Of a stretch of 64,000 nucleotides of DNA, positions 1-10,670 are shown one piece after another. Origin of the DNA: Cordia subcordata (Eukaryota; Streptophyta; Magnoliopsida; Boraginales; Cordiaceae); contig JAPTOF010000012.1 in NCBI GenBank assembly GCA_028554755.1, forward strand, positions 3,242,501 to 3,306,500, in the 5' to 3' direction. The position numbers and the translations under genes are program-made. The notes beneath the pieces were generated by a model, which ran no database searches, was not told where the DNA came from, and saw nothing but the letters and a program-made list of their open reading frames with translations. Position 1 is the first letter of the stretch, and each line of letters starts with the position of its first letter.

Positions 1-766
1 GGACTGCATCTGCACGAGGAATGTGGTGAAACATATCTCCCCCAACAAATCTGAGGTTGTTAGTTCCTTGCAAGCCATCAACCACATGAGGCAGATCAAA
101 CACCACGCACTCCAAATCTTGAAAAGCCTCAGCAATGGCCTTACCCAAAGCTCCCGTGCCACCTCCAACATCTACAATTGTTTTTATGCCTTCAAACACT
201 TGTGGATAATCTCTAATTACCACACTGCTCGCCATCTCTGCATCGCTAGCCATGGCTTCGTTAAACAAATGATTCAGCTTTGGTTCGTCGCCAGCGTACT
301 CCCAAAGTGTCCTTCCATGAGCCATCTCAAATGGGGTATTAGGGCGGTCATTTTGGAACCATTCACTCAGCAGCTGCCACGGTTCTGTCCAGACTGGGTG
401 AAGCATGGTTAGTAAAAGCGGCTTCACGCTCAGGGGATCGTCTTTAAGAAGGAGACGAGAGGCAGGCGTTAGCGAAAACCCCTCTTCTCTACCATTTTCA
501 GATACTTTGATCTTAATGAAGAAGCCTGAATGCACCAAAATGCGCATCAGGCGAGGGACACAACTGGCTCTGGCCTTGTTGATAGGGAGAGCTTGAATCA
601 ACTCAGGCATGGTCATGGGTCTGCCATGTTCGTGGATAATATCTGGTATGCCTAGTTGAACGGCACATTTCAATGAGAAGGAATTGATGTAATTGAATAG
701 TTGGTTCCACACGTGAGCTTGAGCTTGAAGCAGCTCTCCAGCTTGCTCTCCGCTAGGAATAACCAT
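1..766 (-). CDS. O-methyltransferase copy 1, exon 1 (partial, runs off the left edge)
   Basis: The frame is open from ATG at 766-764 to the window edge (255 codons). It matches exon 1 of the four complete copies and lacks only about 8 bases before the expected splice donor. It carries the N-terminal dimerisation region (residues ~10-110), the SAM-binding glycine motif VDVGGGTG and the GGDMF segment. The protein is a class II plant small-molecule O-methyltransferase, probably cytosolic, acting on phenolic hydroxyls. It is the most divergent copy: one extra Asn codon in the DRPNTPFE stretch, VDVGGGTGALGKA where the others have GTVAKA, and IPRADAV for IPPADAV. The catalytic exon 2 lies outside the window, so whether the gene is functional cannot be judged. 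Confidence 0.88.
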   Translation of the reverse strand, partial: MVIPSGEQAGELLQAQAHVWNQLFNYINSFSLKCAVQLGIPDIIHEHGRPMTMPELIQALPINKARASCVPRLMRILVHSGFFIKIKVSENGREEGFSLTPASRLLLKDDPLSVKPLLLTMLHPVWTEPWQLLSEWFQNDRPNTPFEMAHGRTLWEYAGDEPKLNHLFNEAMASDAEMASSVVIRDYPQVFEGIKTIVDVGGGTGALGKAIAEAFQDLECVVFDLPHVVDGLQGTNNLRFVGGDMFHHIPRADAV

Positions 767-1247
767 TTTTGAGTGAGTTTGCTGATCGTTGCTCGGTGGG
801 TGTGCGTTCTCTAGTGCCTCAACCCTCCCTTTTATAGGAGGAATTGCTAGACAAGGCATTAAATATTTAACAGCAATGCCATGCCATTGACAAGAAAACT
901 CCATGCCTCATCATTTCTTCAAGAATTCAAATATAATGCAATAGCCATTTTAAATGGATAAGAAGACCTCGTCATGTGTGCTTTCGACTGAGCGGCAATA
1001 AATATTGCTTATTTATATAACATTGAATTATTAGAATTGGAAAAGAATAAGGAGAATGAAGAGATTAGAAAAAGAAAAAAAAGAGAAAAAATTAAATATT
1101 TAAGATATATTATTAACATTTATTCATTTATTATATGGTTAGATAAGATTTCATCATTGTTATTTGAAGACTTCAATAATAAGGGGAGGATATAATCCAC
1201 TTTAAATGTAGCTACTTCATTTCTCAAATTTTACCATGCACCCACTC
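767..1247. other. 5' flank of OMT copy 1, no gene
   Basis: AT-rich upstream DNA. Apart from the TATA box I see no ORF or repeat here. It does not align by eye with the conserved upstream sequence of copies 2-5, so this promoter was replaced or has diverged. Confidence 0.4.
830..836 (-). promoter_or_regulatory. TATA box of OMT copy 1
   Basis: TATAAAA on the minus strand, about 64 bp upstream of the copy 1 ATG. The other copies have a TATA-like box at nearly the same distance. The upstream DNA to about 1250 differs from the other copies and shows no other recognisable site. Confidence 0.5.
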
Positions 1248-1800
1248 TATATACACCACAAGTGTTCCTTACTGAGAAAACATTGAACCATTCTATAGCC
1301 TTAAATAAGCTCTGAAGACTTGGTACAATGAGTTAAAATTATTTCTCTTCTCCATTATATTGGATTTGTAAACTCCAAGAGTGATATGTCTTCGATCATT
1401 TTAAGAAGGACCAATCTGAGAATGTACTTTTTGCGAGTATATGTTGATGAAACATTGATCACAGGAAATAGTCAACAATCCACTCAGTCCGTCATTGACA
1501 CATTAGCCCAACGGTTCTCTCTCAAGGACTTGGGCAACCTCGATCATCTAGTTTCTAGGAGTCGAAGTGGTACACACTGCCGGACTATTTCTTTCTCAAA
1601 GAAATTAAGTACATCAACGATCTATTGAGGAGAACAAACATACTTTAATGAAGCCAACAGAGTGACAACACCCAATGTCGACTTCAACTGTATTGAAGCT
1701 ACATGATGGAGCCCATCGAGCTAATGCAATATCATATCAACAGTTTGGTCATTGGTGCCTCGCAGAATCTATCACTCGCACGCTCATATATATCATTTGT
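1248..1800 (+). pseudogene. Copia reverse transcriptase fragment
   Basis: Read in shifting plus-strand frames, this stretch gives decayed Copia RT motifs in order. They are an HHxCxLLRK-like stretch, an LKxALKTWYNEL segment (family YGLKQAPRAWYNEL), VYVDETLITGN (family VYVDDIIITGN), LAQRFSLKDLGNLDH, and LKLHDGAHRANAISYQQFG (family LKLNDG...YRQLVG). Several stops and frameshifts break it, and the YVDD catalytic motif has become YVDE. It ends abruptly at an LTR that starts at 1801, apparently inserted into it. This is a dead fragment. Confidence 0.72.
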
Positions 1801-2052
1801 TGTTGTCGAGATATAACCAGGAAGCCAAAAATCAAAATAAAAGCGAGAGAATTATTTATAAGCATATATTTTATTCATATGTATATGTGTGCCTCACAAC
1901 TTTTACAAGAAACTATTTATATAGATAAGAATTATCTTGTTGGCCAAGACAAAAAGACCTAACTAAAGAAAGCATATAATTAGGCAATATACAAAATATA
2001 CGAGATACAACGAATTATGTTAAATATATTCTATACTAAATATATTCTAACA
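1801..2052 (-). mobile_element. Copia 3' LTR (minus orientation)
   Basis: Read on the minus strand this segment begins TGTTAGAATATA, has a TATAAATA box, and ends CTCGACAACA. It is preceded (plus-strand positions 2053-2070) by a purine-rich tract, TTGAGTTTGAGGGTGG, that suits a polypurine tract. RNase H coding remnants follow at 2056-2500 in the matching orientation. No partner LTR was found nearby, so the element is truncated. Confidence 0.65.
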
Positions 2053-2707
2053 CCACCCTCAAACTCAAGGGAGAGTAAAAGACACCAACTTAAGTTCGGA
2101 TGTGAGGTTAACTAGCCGCCTTGGTGGATGAGTTACGTAGCTTATTGATACCCTGGACCACATGCTGCCGAATGAAGTGACAATCAGATGTGCTATTTGG
2201 ATAGTATTTTGATTACCACAATGAAGAATAGTCGCACGGGACTGAGGGATACCCATGTTAGAGAGGAGCCAATACCAAATGACCTCTTGACTCGTATCAG
2301 CAGGGGCACGATACCCAGCTTTAATACTTGAGTAGGCAACGACAATCTGTTTTTTGCTACGTCAAGATAAAAGAGAGTCACCTAAAAGGAAACAATAACT
2401 TGTAGTCGATCTGTATGATCCTGCCTAATCGGTATCAAAATAGCTTTGAAGAACTAGAGAAGAACAGGCAAAAAAGTGTAAACCATGGAATATATAATCT
2501 TGTGGTTTGACCCTTGGTACTGTTTAGCTATATGACTGATTTAAATGAAAATCTTTGTTGTAAAATTATCCTTTGTTTCATTTATTTTTTCAATACTGCT
2601 GTGTTCCTTGGTTTGCAAATAGGATGTAAATCTTCTTTCTTTCCTTTTTGGCCCATTTGAACAAGAAAGGCGGTTATTTTAAAAAAAGAAATGTCTGCCT
2701 TTATAAC
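2020..2707. repeat. Tandem duplication, copy A
   Basis: First copy of a direct duplication. It runs from the LTR-end sequence TTAAATATATTCTATAC through the RNase H remnant to the sequence TGTCTGCCTTTATAAC. The second copy follows immediately. Part of it (from about 2490) recurs near 58765-59030, so the copied piece mixes a Copia end with OMT-unit flank. Confidence 0.75.
2053..2500 (-). pseudogene. Copia RNase H remnant A
   Basis: In minus-strand frames broken by stops, the region encodes the C-terminal Copia RNase H: LVLQSYFDTD, a CFLLGDSLLSWRSKKQ-like segment, an EVIW stretch, MGIPQSRATILHC, and the terminal RLVNLTSELKLVSFTLP. This order is typical of the end of a Copia polyprotein next to its 3' LTR. 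It lies inside the first copy of a tandem duplication and has a decayed sister at 2723-3140. Confidence 0.7.
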
Positions 2708-3356
2708 TTAAATATATTCTATACTAAATATATTCTAACAACACCCTCAAACTCAAGAGGAGTAAAGGATACCAACTTAAGTGCGAGGTCAACTAGCCGC
2801 CTTGGTGGATGAGCTACGTGCCGGATGAAGTGACAATCACATGTCCTATCTGGATAGTATTTTGATTACCACAATGAAGAATATTGAGGGATACCCATGT
2901 TAGAAAGGAGCCAATACCAAATGACCTCTTGACTCGTATCAGCAGGAGCACGATACCCAGCTTTCATACTGGAATGGGCAAAGACAATTTGTTTTTTGCT
3001 ACGCCAAGATAAAAGAGAGTCACCTAAAAGAAAACAATAACTTGTAGTCGACTTGTATGATCGCCTGTCCAATCGGTATCAAAATAGCTTTGAAGAACTA
3101 GAGAAAAACAAGCAAAAAAGTGTAAACCACGAAATATATATATAACCTTGTGGTTTGACCTTTGGTACTGTTTAGCTATATGACTGATTTAAATGAAAAT
3201 CTTTGTTGTAAAATTATCCTCTGTTTCATTTATTTTTTCAATATTGCTGTGTTCCTTGGTTTGCAAATAGGGTGTAAATGTTCTCTCTTTACTTTTTGGC
3301 CCATTTGAACAAGAAATGCGGCTATTTTAAAAAAAGAAATGTCTGCCTTTATAACT
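2708..3356. repeat. Tandem duplication, copy B
   Basis: Second, adjacent copy of 2020-2707. It carries several small deletions, for example after GGTGGATGAGCTACGTG, where copy A has about 24 more bases. The two copies remain similar throughout, so the duplication is later than the Copia insertion. Confidence 0.75.
2723..3140 (-). pseudogene. Copia RNase H remnant B
   Basis: Duplicate of remnant A. The minus strand shows STTSYCFLLGDSLLSWRSKKQ, a DTSQEVIWYWLLSNMGIPQ stretch and the LTR-proximal purine tract. It is truncated by small deletions and stops and is non-functional. Confidence 0.68.
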
Positions 3357-5620
3357 TTTTGGTCATAAGGTAGTATTGGAGCAAACTTTGATGCAACAGT
3401 AAAGTTGTTATGCAACCTGGAGGTCACGAGATTCAATTGCGAAAATGGTCTTTTGCAAAAATATAAGGTACTACTTTATATAATAAACTAAGGATCAGTC
3501 AAGAATCCAACTAAAATTTGGCATGATATTTGACGGAGTTTTTCTTTATGGTACGATTCTGATTTTAAGATATTAAAGAGCAAAAGAATAATTTTGATTG
3601 TTGAATCTCTGAATTAGATCAAAACGTGAAGAGCCCCAATTTCTTCGATAACTTGGGCGTCGCAACCAACTCGATGGCTGAGGCAGTTGGACTGTGGGAT
3701 ATTTGATTTTTTTGGCCCAGTTTTCGAAAGGGCTTGCAAAAATTATTCATTTTTCGACGCGTTTCTAAAACTGGCTTAAATGAGCTCTAGAATTTGTGGA
3801 TGAACTTGAAGATTTCTAGGTATTAAAGCACAATTTTGGAATGAGGGTGTCAAATGTATTTGCCTTGAATGTGGATTAAGCCGGTGGAGAGAGGGCTGAT
3901 GGTTTATATAGCTAAAAAACGAACCTTGGAAATTCATTCCTGAATAATTTTTGAACCCTAAATCACATGAAATGATCCGTGTATGCCTGGGGCCAGGGAA
4001 TATATTCGATTCCTTGCAAACGAATTCCCATAATTTGTCTACAAATTCCCATAATTAGTTTCGAAACTCTAAAAAAGTCCCTAAGGAACTCCTAGAATTC
4101 GTGCCGAATTTCCTGAATTTATCGACAAGTTCTGGGAGTTCGTTTAGACCATTTTTGAAAATGCGGTGGAGAATAAGTTATTTTTGCAAGCCCTATCGAA
4201 AACTGGGCCAAAAAATTTTAAAAAAAATCCTTGGACCATGGATGGGGCTGGCGGCCTGTATTCATGATGTGATCCCTTATTCCAACCATAAAAGAAATGA
4301 AGAAGAAATATGTTTTCTCATTGTCAAACACAAATCCTACTCTTACACCTTATACTTTCATGTGTCAAGACAATATTTATTTTCTTCAATATAAGGCATA
4401 ATAAAGTGAGCAATTTATAAGAAAATATTAAGAACTTAGAGTAAATTGGGCTAAATATTTTTGAGCTAATAAATTTGAGGCCAAAGAAAGGTACTTCAAG
4501 CATATGAAACTAGTTTTGCTTATGAGCCTAGAGTGTATAATATTGAGAAAATTTAAAATTTGAATAAGATAAAGCACTACATCATTCAATAAACACCATA
4601 ATAGCCAACTCATATGGGACTACCTTTTGAATCTTGTTGAATTAATTTTCTTTTCTTTTTTTTTTGGGAGAAGAAATTCTTAAATGCTAGAAGAGAACAA
4701 TTATATTGAGAAACTTTGAGAATTATCTATGGACAATCATAACAACTACAACATAAACTGACCGATCAAAGGGAGAAGGAAAAGAAAAAACTGCAACATA
4801 AGCTGATTGATCAATAGTGAAAGATAACATATAATTAAAAATTAAGACCTTGAATGACATGCAAATCTTTTACTAATTTTCACATATTACCTGCTCTAAT
4901 GCATACTTTATATTGATAATGAGGCGGGGGGAGTCAACTTCTCATCGATAAAGTGAAAATTAGGAACAAAATATGATTTGTTTTAGTTTTGGTTTTGGAT
5001 CTATTTCAAATTAAATGAAACTAGTTGATTTTCATTTGAAATTAACAAATTGATTTCTAACCATCTCTTGTTCTAGTTCTATTAATTAAACAATATTCAT
5101 ATTTCATCAAAAAATTCAAAAGAATAAATAAATAAATATTTACTCAATAATTTGAAGAGAAAAATAAACTAGTAGATCAATTTTAATTTGCCATTCAGAT
5201 TACACATTCAACTAAACAAAAACTTAGAAGTAAACAATATAGTTTGCTTTAGTTTATTCTAACCAATTGAAACAAGTTAGTTTTCATTTAAAATTAACTA
5301 GTTGGTCTAGTTTTCATTTAAAATTAACTAGTTGGTCTAGTTTTCATTTAAAATTAACTAGTTGGTCTCTATCCATGTAAAATAATCAAATCAATTTGAA
5401 TTTTTGAGTTGGTTTGATCAGTTTAACCGAATTATGTTCACCCATAATGAAAACCTAATAAAAAAGGTACTGTGTATGCATCTTTCCATGATGTTCTTAT
5501 AATTTTTATGTTACACTTAGTTTTAAAGTATGTTTATGACTGAGGTTTAGAAGGGGAAAAAAAAGAATGTTGATTTTTTCATACTTTATATTGATAAAGA
5601 GGCAAGTGGAATTAACTTTT
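3357..5620. repeat. OMT-unit flank, duplicated at about 58765-60830
   Basis: Non-coding. Landmarks such as GGGCGTCGCAACCAACTCGA (near 3657 and 59389), the ATGAAGAAGAAATATGTTTT stretch and CAATCATAACAACTA recur in the same order at 58765-60830, just 3' of OMT copy 5. This is a segmental duplicate of the 3' side of an OMT unit, although no OMT exon remains here. No gene is seen. Confidence 0.6.
5281..5370. repeat. 30-bp tandem repeat, three copies
   Basis: A 30-bp unit beginning TTTTCATTTAAAATTAACTA is repeated three times head to tail (5281, 5311, 5341). Only the last two bases of the third copy differ. The duplicate flank near 60545 has a single unit, so the expansion is local. Confidence 0.9.
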
Positions 5621-5885
5621 CACTACTAGAAATTGGTGGATTTGAGACAAAAAATCTGGATAAAAACTTTCTAATAAGTTAATACATATTTGAGGCAAAA
5701 ATTGAGAAGAAATTTATTTTCCGTCTCAATTAGAGACAAATTTTTTGTCTCAAAATTTGATATGAGGGTTTTTGAGAAGAAAAAATTTCCATCTTAAATT
5801 TTGTCCCAAATCTATTTCGAGACAAAAATTTTTTATGTTTGAAATAGAAAATTTTTGTCTCAAATATATTTATTTATTTTTAGTG
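5621..5885. mobile_element. CACTA-type MITE
   Basis: It starts CACTACTAGAAATT and ends TTTTTAGTG, flanked by TTT on both sides (5618-5620 and 5886-5888). The interior is rich in GAGACAAAAA and TTTTTGTCTC motifs. A relative lies at 30933-31193. The duplicate flank near 60185 reads straight through (AACTTTTCGTAGATGAAGCG), which supports the insertion point. It has no coding capacity. Confidence 0.7.
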
Positions 5886-6353
5886 TTTCCTTGATTAAGC
5901 GAAAAGCAAAACACTAATTAAAAAAGGTACGGTCGGCTTTAGAGCGCTGCTTAGTGCTTAGGATTGCGGTTCAACAAAACAGAAAAAGACAAAAAAAGGG
6001 CAAAAGAATATGTCGATCAATTGTCATTTTTTTTTCTTTTTCTTTTTTTGTTTGAAATAGCAGCACTTCACATTATTATTGAATGCCAAAATGCACAAAA
6101 GTTCATTCCAGTCTCGAGTAATACAAATCATTTACAAAAATTTTCTCAGTGGAGGGGTTGTGGAGCGGGTTACACATCTAATCATTGGCTAACTTGTCTG
6201 ATTGAAATTCTTTGCTACCCTACCAACTGTCCTGTTTGTTGTCCTTTCTGAACAAAGAAATCATACAGAATTAATTTCAATTCCAATCACAATAGTATCA
6301 TCAACAATTGATCTGATGTTCCTTGAAAAAGAAGCTGCCAAAAAGGTAATAAT
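5886..6353. other. Unidentified stretch between MITE and Copia element
   Basis: A 95-codon ORF at 5964-6251 is open on the plus strand but has a T-rich low-complexity middle and no domain I recognise. It is probably non-coding. The stretch ends at the Copia target site (ATAAT at 6349-6353). Confidence 0.3.
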
Positions 6354-6756
6354 TGTTATAAAATAATTTAAATATAATATAATATACAATAATTTGAATA
6401 TACTCTCTTTTTAACACAATATAATATCACTCTTGAATATAATCTTTTTCTAATAAAATATCACTCTTGCTTTTTTCTAATTCTCTCTACTACTACTCCT
6501 TCTCTACTTCTTTTCCTTTTTTTACCTCTCTCAATTGCTCCCAAGACTTGGTATTTATAGGCAAAGATGGGAGACAAACAATTAATGCAAAGCTTAATCT
6601 TCTTCATCACATTAAATGCCATGCATGAATTTTCTTTCCTAGCTTGCATGTAGCTTCATATTATTTTCAAATATTGCATGTTATGTCAAGATTTACCACT
6701 TGACTTTTGTTCCAAAGAAATCTCTCTTCCTTTTGATGATTGCCCATTTTACAACA
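6354..6756 (-). repeat. 3' LTR of the Copia element
   Basis: Left copy of the 403-bp LTR. Minus-strand reading starts TGTTGTAAAATGG and ends TTTTATAACA. A TATAAATACC box lies near 6550-6560, the likely promoter or its 3' equivalent. Short minus-strand ORFs in both LTRs are incidental. Confidence 0.88.
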
Positions 6757-7119
6757 CTTCCCCTTGGACATTCATCATAAGGATATGCCTCGTTAAAACC
6801 TTATTAGGAAAAACCCAACGAGAAAAAACCTAGTGAAGGAAAAAGAGTACAATATCCTTGTTATACGCCTCATGTTGCCTCATTCAAAACCTTGCCAGGA
6901 AAACCCAGTGGGACAAAACCTAGGCTAAGGGAAAAAGAGTATAGCACGTATAATTCTCCCCCTCATGAAAGCAATCATGAGCAATCTCTGAGTTGTCGCA
7001 TGCCGATCTTGTGTACCAATTTCTCCAATGTTGTTGCAGGTAACGCTTTTGTAAACAAGTCTGCTAAATTCTCACTTGAGCGAATTTAACAAACATCGAT
7101 CTCACCTTTCTTTTGGAGT

Positions 7120-8610
7120 TCATGTGTAAAGAAGAACTTTGGTGAGATATGCTTGGTTCTCACCTTTAATGTAGCCTCCTTTAACTTGAGCAATGCATGC
7201 AGTATTATCTTCATATAGTATAGTAGGTCTTCCTTTGTTAGCTGAAATGTTGCATTCTCCTTCAATATGTTGAGTTAAAGACCTTAACCATACACATTCT
7301 CGGCTCGCTTCATGTAGTGCAAGTATTTCAGCATGATTTGAGGAAGTGGCAGCAATAGTTTGTTTCGTTGAACGCCAGGAAATAGCTGTGCCACCATATG
7401 TGAAGAGATATCCAGTTTGGGATCGTCCTTTATGTGGGTCAGATAAATACCCAGCATCTGCATACCCTATTAATGCAGGATGTGTATGCCTTGAATACAA
7501 TAAGCCCATATCAATTGTTCCACGAAGGTAACGAAGTACATGTTTAATACCGGCCCAATGTCTTCGTGTTGGTGCAGCATTAAATCTTGCTAACAGATTT
7601 ACAGAAAATGCAATATCTGGACGTGTATTGTTAGCAAGATACATCAAAGCACCAATTGCACTAAGATACGGTACTTCAGGGCCAAGTATTTCTTCATTAT
7701 CTTCTCGAGGACGAAAAGGGTCCTTTTTGATATCAAGAGATCGAACAACCATTGGGGTACTCAATGGGTGAGATTTGTCCATATTAAATCTCTTCAAGAC
7801 TTTTTCAATATAAGTCTTTTGGTAGACTAAAATTCCACTTGACAAATGCTCAATCTATAGGCCGATACAAAATTTAGTTTTGCCTAGATCTTTCATCTCA
7901 AATTCTTTACATAAATATGCAACTACTTCTTTAAGCTCTTCAATAGTCCCTATGATGTTTAAATCATCAACATATATAACAATAATAACAAACCCTTTTC
8001 TTGATCTCTTGATAAAAACACATGGGCTTATGGGACTATTAACATATCCTTCCTTTAGGAGGTATGTATTTAGACGATTGTACCACATTCGTCCAGATTG
8101 TTTCAATCCATATAAGGATCTTTGCAATTTAATGGAGTACATCTCCCGAGGTTTTGATCTATATGCTTCAGGCATATTTAGTCCTTCAGGGGCTTTCATA
8201 TGAATATCACTATCAAGTGACCCATACAAATATGCTGTCACTACATTCATGAGGTGCATATGAAGTCCCTCACAAATTGCTAGGCTGATTAAATATCTGA
8301 ATGTGATTGCATCCACCACAGGAGAATATGTCTCATCATAATCAATTTCAGGCCTTTGTGAAAAACCTTATGCTACAAGTCGTGCTTTATATCTTACAAT
8401 TTCATTGTTTTCATTTCGTTTTCGCACGAATACCCACTTGTAGCTTACATGCCTTACATTTTGAGGCGTTTGGACGACAGGTCCAAAAACTTTACGTTTT
8501 GTAAGAGAATTTAATTCAGCCTCTATTGCGTCTTTCCACTTAGGCCAATCATTTCTATGTCGACATTCTTGGACGGACTTTGGTTCATAATCCTCACTTT
8601 CTATCATCAA
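7120..8610 (-). pseudogene. Copia reverse transcriptase and RNase H
   Basis: One minus-strand frame runs through the RT-RNase H region. Visible motifs are WKDAIEAELNSL, YKWVFVRKRN, VKARLVA-type YKARLVA, SLYGLKQSGRMWYNRL, VIYVDDLNIIG (catalytic YVDD intact), EFEMKDLGKTKFCIGL, then the connection IGALMYLANNTRPDIAF and the RNase H stretch AISWRSTKQTIAATSSNHAE with YEDNTACI. At least two in-frame stops break it: one in the segment after YKARLVA (Gln to TAA) and one after FCIGL (Gln to TAG). The start and end are set by visible homology. Confidence 0.88.
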
Positions 8611-8658
8611 TTCAGTAGCTATTGCATATGAAAATTTTTCATCAATAACAACTTCATT

Positions 8659-9451
8659 TCAGTTCCATCTTTTTCCTGTAGAGATATAATTAATCGAGAT
8701 CTCTTCATTTTTAATATTGTCGCTATTTTTCTTACACTCAGGTACCTGATTCTCTACTGGTGTTGCCTTTCCAGTAGTTTTTGCGACATCTAAAGGATCA
8801 TTAAGAACCTCGAAAATGCCAACTTGCTTATTCAGCTCCCTCCTTTTTCGAGGATTTTTATCTTTGGAGCCAATTGGTCTACCACGTTTTTGACGTGCCG
8901 TAGACTTATTTGCTAGTGTATTAAATTGCTCTTCTGAAATATCAATTCTAGCGGGAGCATTTCGAGCTGGAACATGTGACTTAGTCACTCTCTTTGTATC
9001 AATGAATGCATCAGGCAATTGATGAGCAATCCTTTGTAAATGAATAATTTTCTGAACTTCTTGTTTAGATATATTTGTGCGAGGATCAAAATGAGCCATA
9101 GATGATGCATTCCATGTAATTTCTTGTTTTTCCAGCTTTGTTTTTCTCCCCCTAATACTGAATATCTTTGTTAAATCAACCGCAATCAGCAAAGCGTCTT
9201 TGTAAAAGATCTCCAGTTAAGGGTTCAAGATATTTAATGATTGATGGAGATTCAAAACCAACATATATTCCCAGCCTTCTTTGTGGTCCCATTTTTGTGC
9301 ATTGTGGTGGAGTAATTGGAATATATACTGCACAACTAAATATTTTTAAATGGGATATATTTGGTTTTTGACCAGAAACCAATTGTAAAGGGGAATATTT
9401 ATGATAAGCAGTTGGTCTTATCCGAACGATCGCAAAGATGCAATATGGCAT
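8659..9451 (-). pseudogene. Copia integrase C-terminal region and linker
   Basis: It encodes SGQKPNISHLKIFSCAVYIPI and YVGFESPSIIKYLEPLTGDL, typical of the integrase C-terminal part, then a basic linker (KRGRPIGSKDKNPRKRRE). A frameshift occurs near 9176-9192. A TGA stop at about 8659 (probably a former CGA) separates it from the RT, in the same frame as the RT region. Confidence 0.8.
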
Positions 9452-9506
9452 GTCCCCAAGCAGAACTAGGCAACTTAGTTCTCATAAGCAGTGGTCTAGC
9501 GATTAG

Positions 9507-10283
9507 CTATAGACGTTTAATAAAAGATTCTGCTAAACCATTTTGAGTATGTGTATGAGCCACATGATGCTCAACTATAATCTCAATTGATGTAAAATAA
9601 TCATTAAAAGATTGGGATGTAAATTCTCCTGTATTATCAAGACGAATTTTCTTAATCGTATAATCCAGAAATTGTGCACGTAGGCGGATTATTTGTGCAA
9701 GGAGTCTTGCAAATGCCACATTTCGAGTGGATAATAAGGAGACATGTGACCAACGTGTAGAGGCATCTATTAATACCATAAAGTATCGAAATGGTCCACA
9801 TGCTGGAAAAATAGGCCCACATATGTCCCCTTGAATTTGTTCTAGGAATGCAGGATTTTCAGCATCAATTTTAGTTGGGGATGGCCTTATAATCAATTTC
9901 CCTTGAGCACAAGCAGCATATAAAAATTCATTTGATGAGAGTACTTTTTGACTCTTTAATGAGTGCCCTTGTGAATTTTCAATAATTCGTCTCATTATTA
10001 TTGTGCCTGGATGTCCAAGGCGATCATGCCAAAGAGTAAAACTCTTTGGATCAATTATCTTCTGGTTTATTACAGCATGCGATTCCACAGGATTGATATA
10101 AGTACAATATAATCCAGAAGATAACGCTGGCAATTTTTCTAATATAAGCTTTTTGCCAGATATAAGCGATGTGATATAGAGATATTCTTTATTGCCTTCC
10201 GTCATGGTTTCAATATGATAACCATTTTCTCTTATATTTTTGAAACTAAGTAGATTCCTGTGATCTACTTGAGTATAAAGCAT
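9507..10283 (-). pseudogene. Copia integrase core with GAG-pre-integrase domain
   Basis: The 258-codon frame has FTLWHDRLGHPG (zinc-binding HHCC region start). The core follows with GDICGPIFPACGPFRYFMVLIDASTRWSHV (first catalytic Asp in GDICGP), IRLDNTGEF (second Asp) and NGLAESFIKRL (catalytic Glu). The DDE residues are present, but the reading frame is separated from protease and the C-terminal region by frameshifts. Confidence 0.87.
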
Positions 10284-10488
10284 CGCTTATTATCATCTTT
10301 GTTTCTTTAGGAAACAAAACACAAGCTCTACCAGAGCCTTCAATTAATTTTGCAGAACCAGCTATTGTATTGACATTTGCATCAGCTAATTTCAGCAGGG
10401 AGAAATAATTCTTATTCTTGAGAATAGTATGTGTTGAAACACAATCAGCCAAACATATTTCTCCATCATTGATATGATGCAAATCCAT
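10246..10488 (-). pseudogene. Copia protease remnant
   Basis: The segment EICLADCVSTHTILKNKNYFSLL matches the Ale-type protease start, whose family active site reads ADSxTTHTIL. Here the Asp is kept but the following residues are changed (DCVS), so activity is doubtful. It sits in a different frame from both gag and integrase. Confidence 0.72.
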
Positions 10489-10670
10489 GTTTCTTCACAA
10501 TAAAAATAAAGGAGATGGAAAAATATTAGCAAAAATATGACACTCATGTTATAAAAGATATATATTACATTCAACCTAAAATTAAGCATTAAAATGACAG
10601 ACAATCTGACATAATAGAAACATTCTATTTTTACATAAAGAATAATTTAGATGGATATTTCCATCACCAA

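Noticed and set aside
5281..5370. CRISPR-like spacing of 30-bp repeats
   Set aside because: The repeats abut with no spacers and the genome is eukaryotic; it is a simple tandem repeat.
5964..6251. 95-codon ORF
   Set aside because: Phe/Leu run from a T-rich tract and no recognisable domain; kept only as part of an unidentified stretch.
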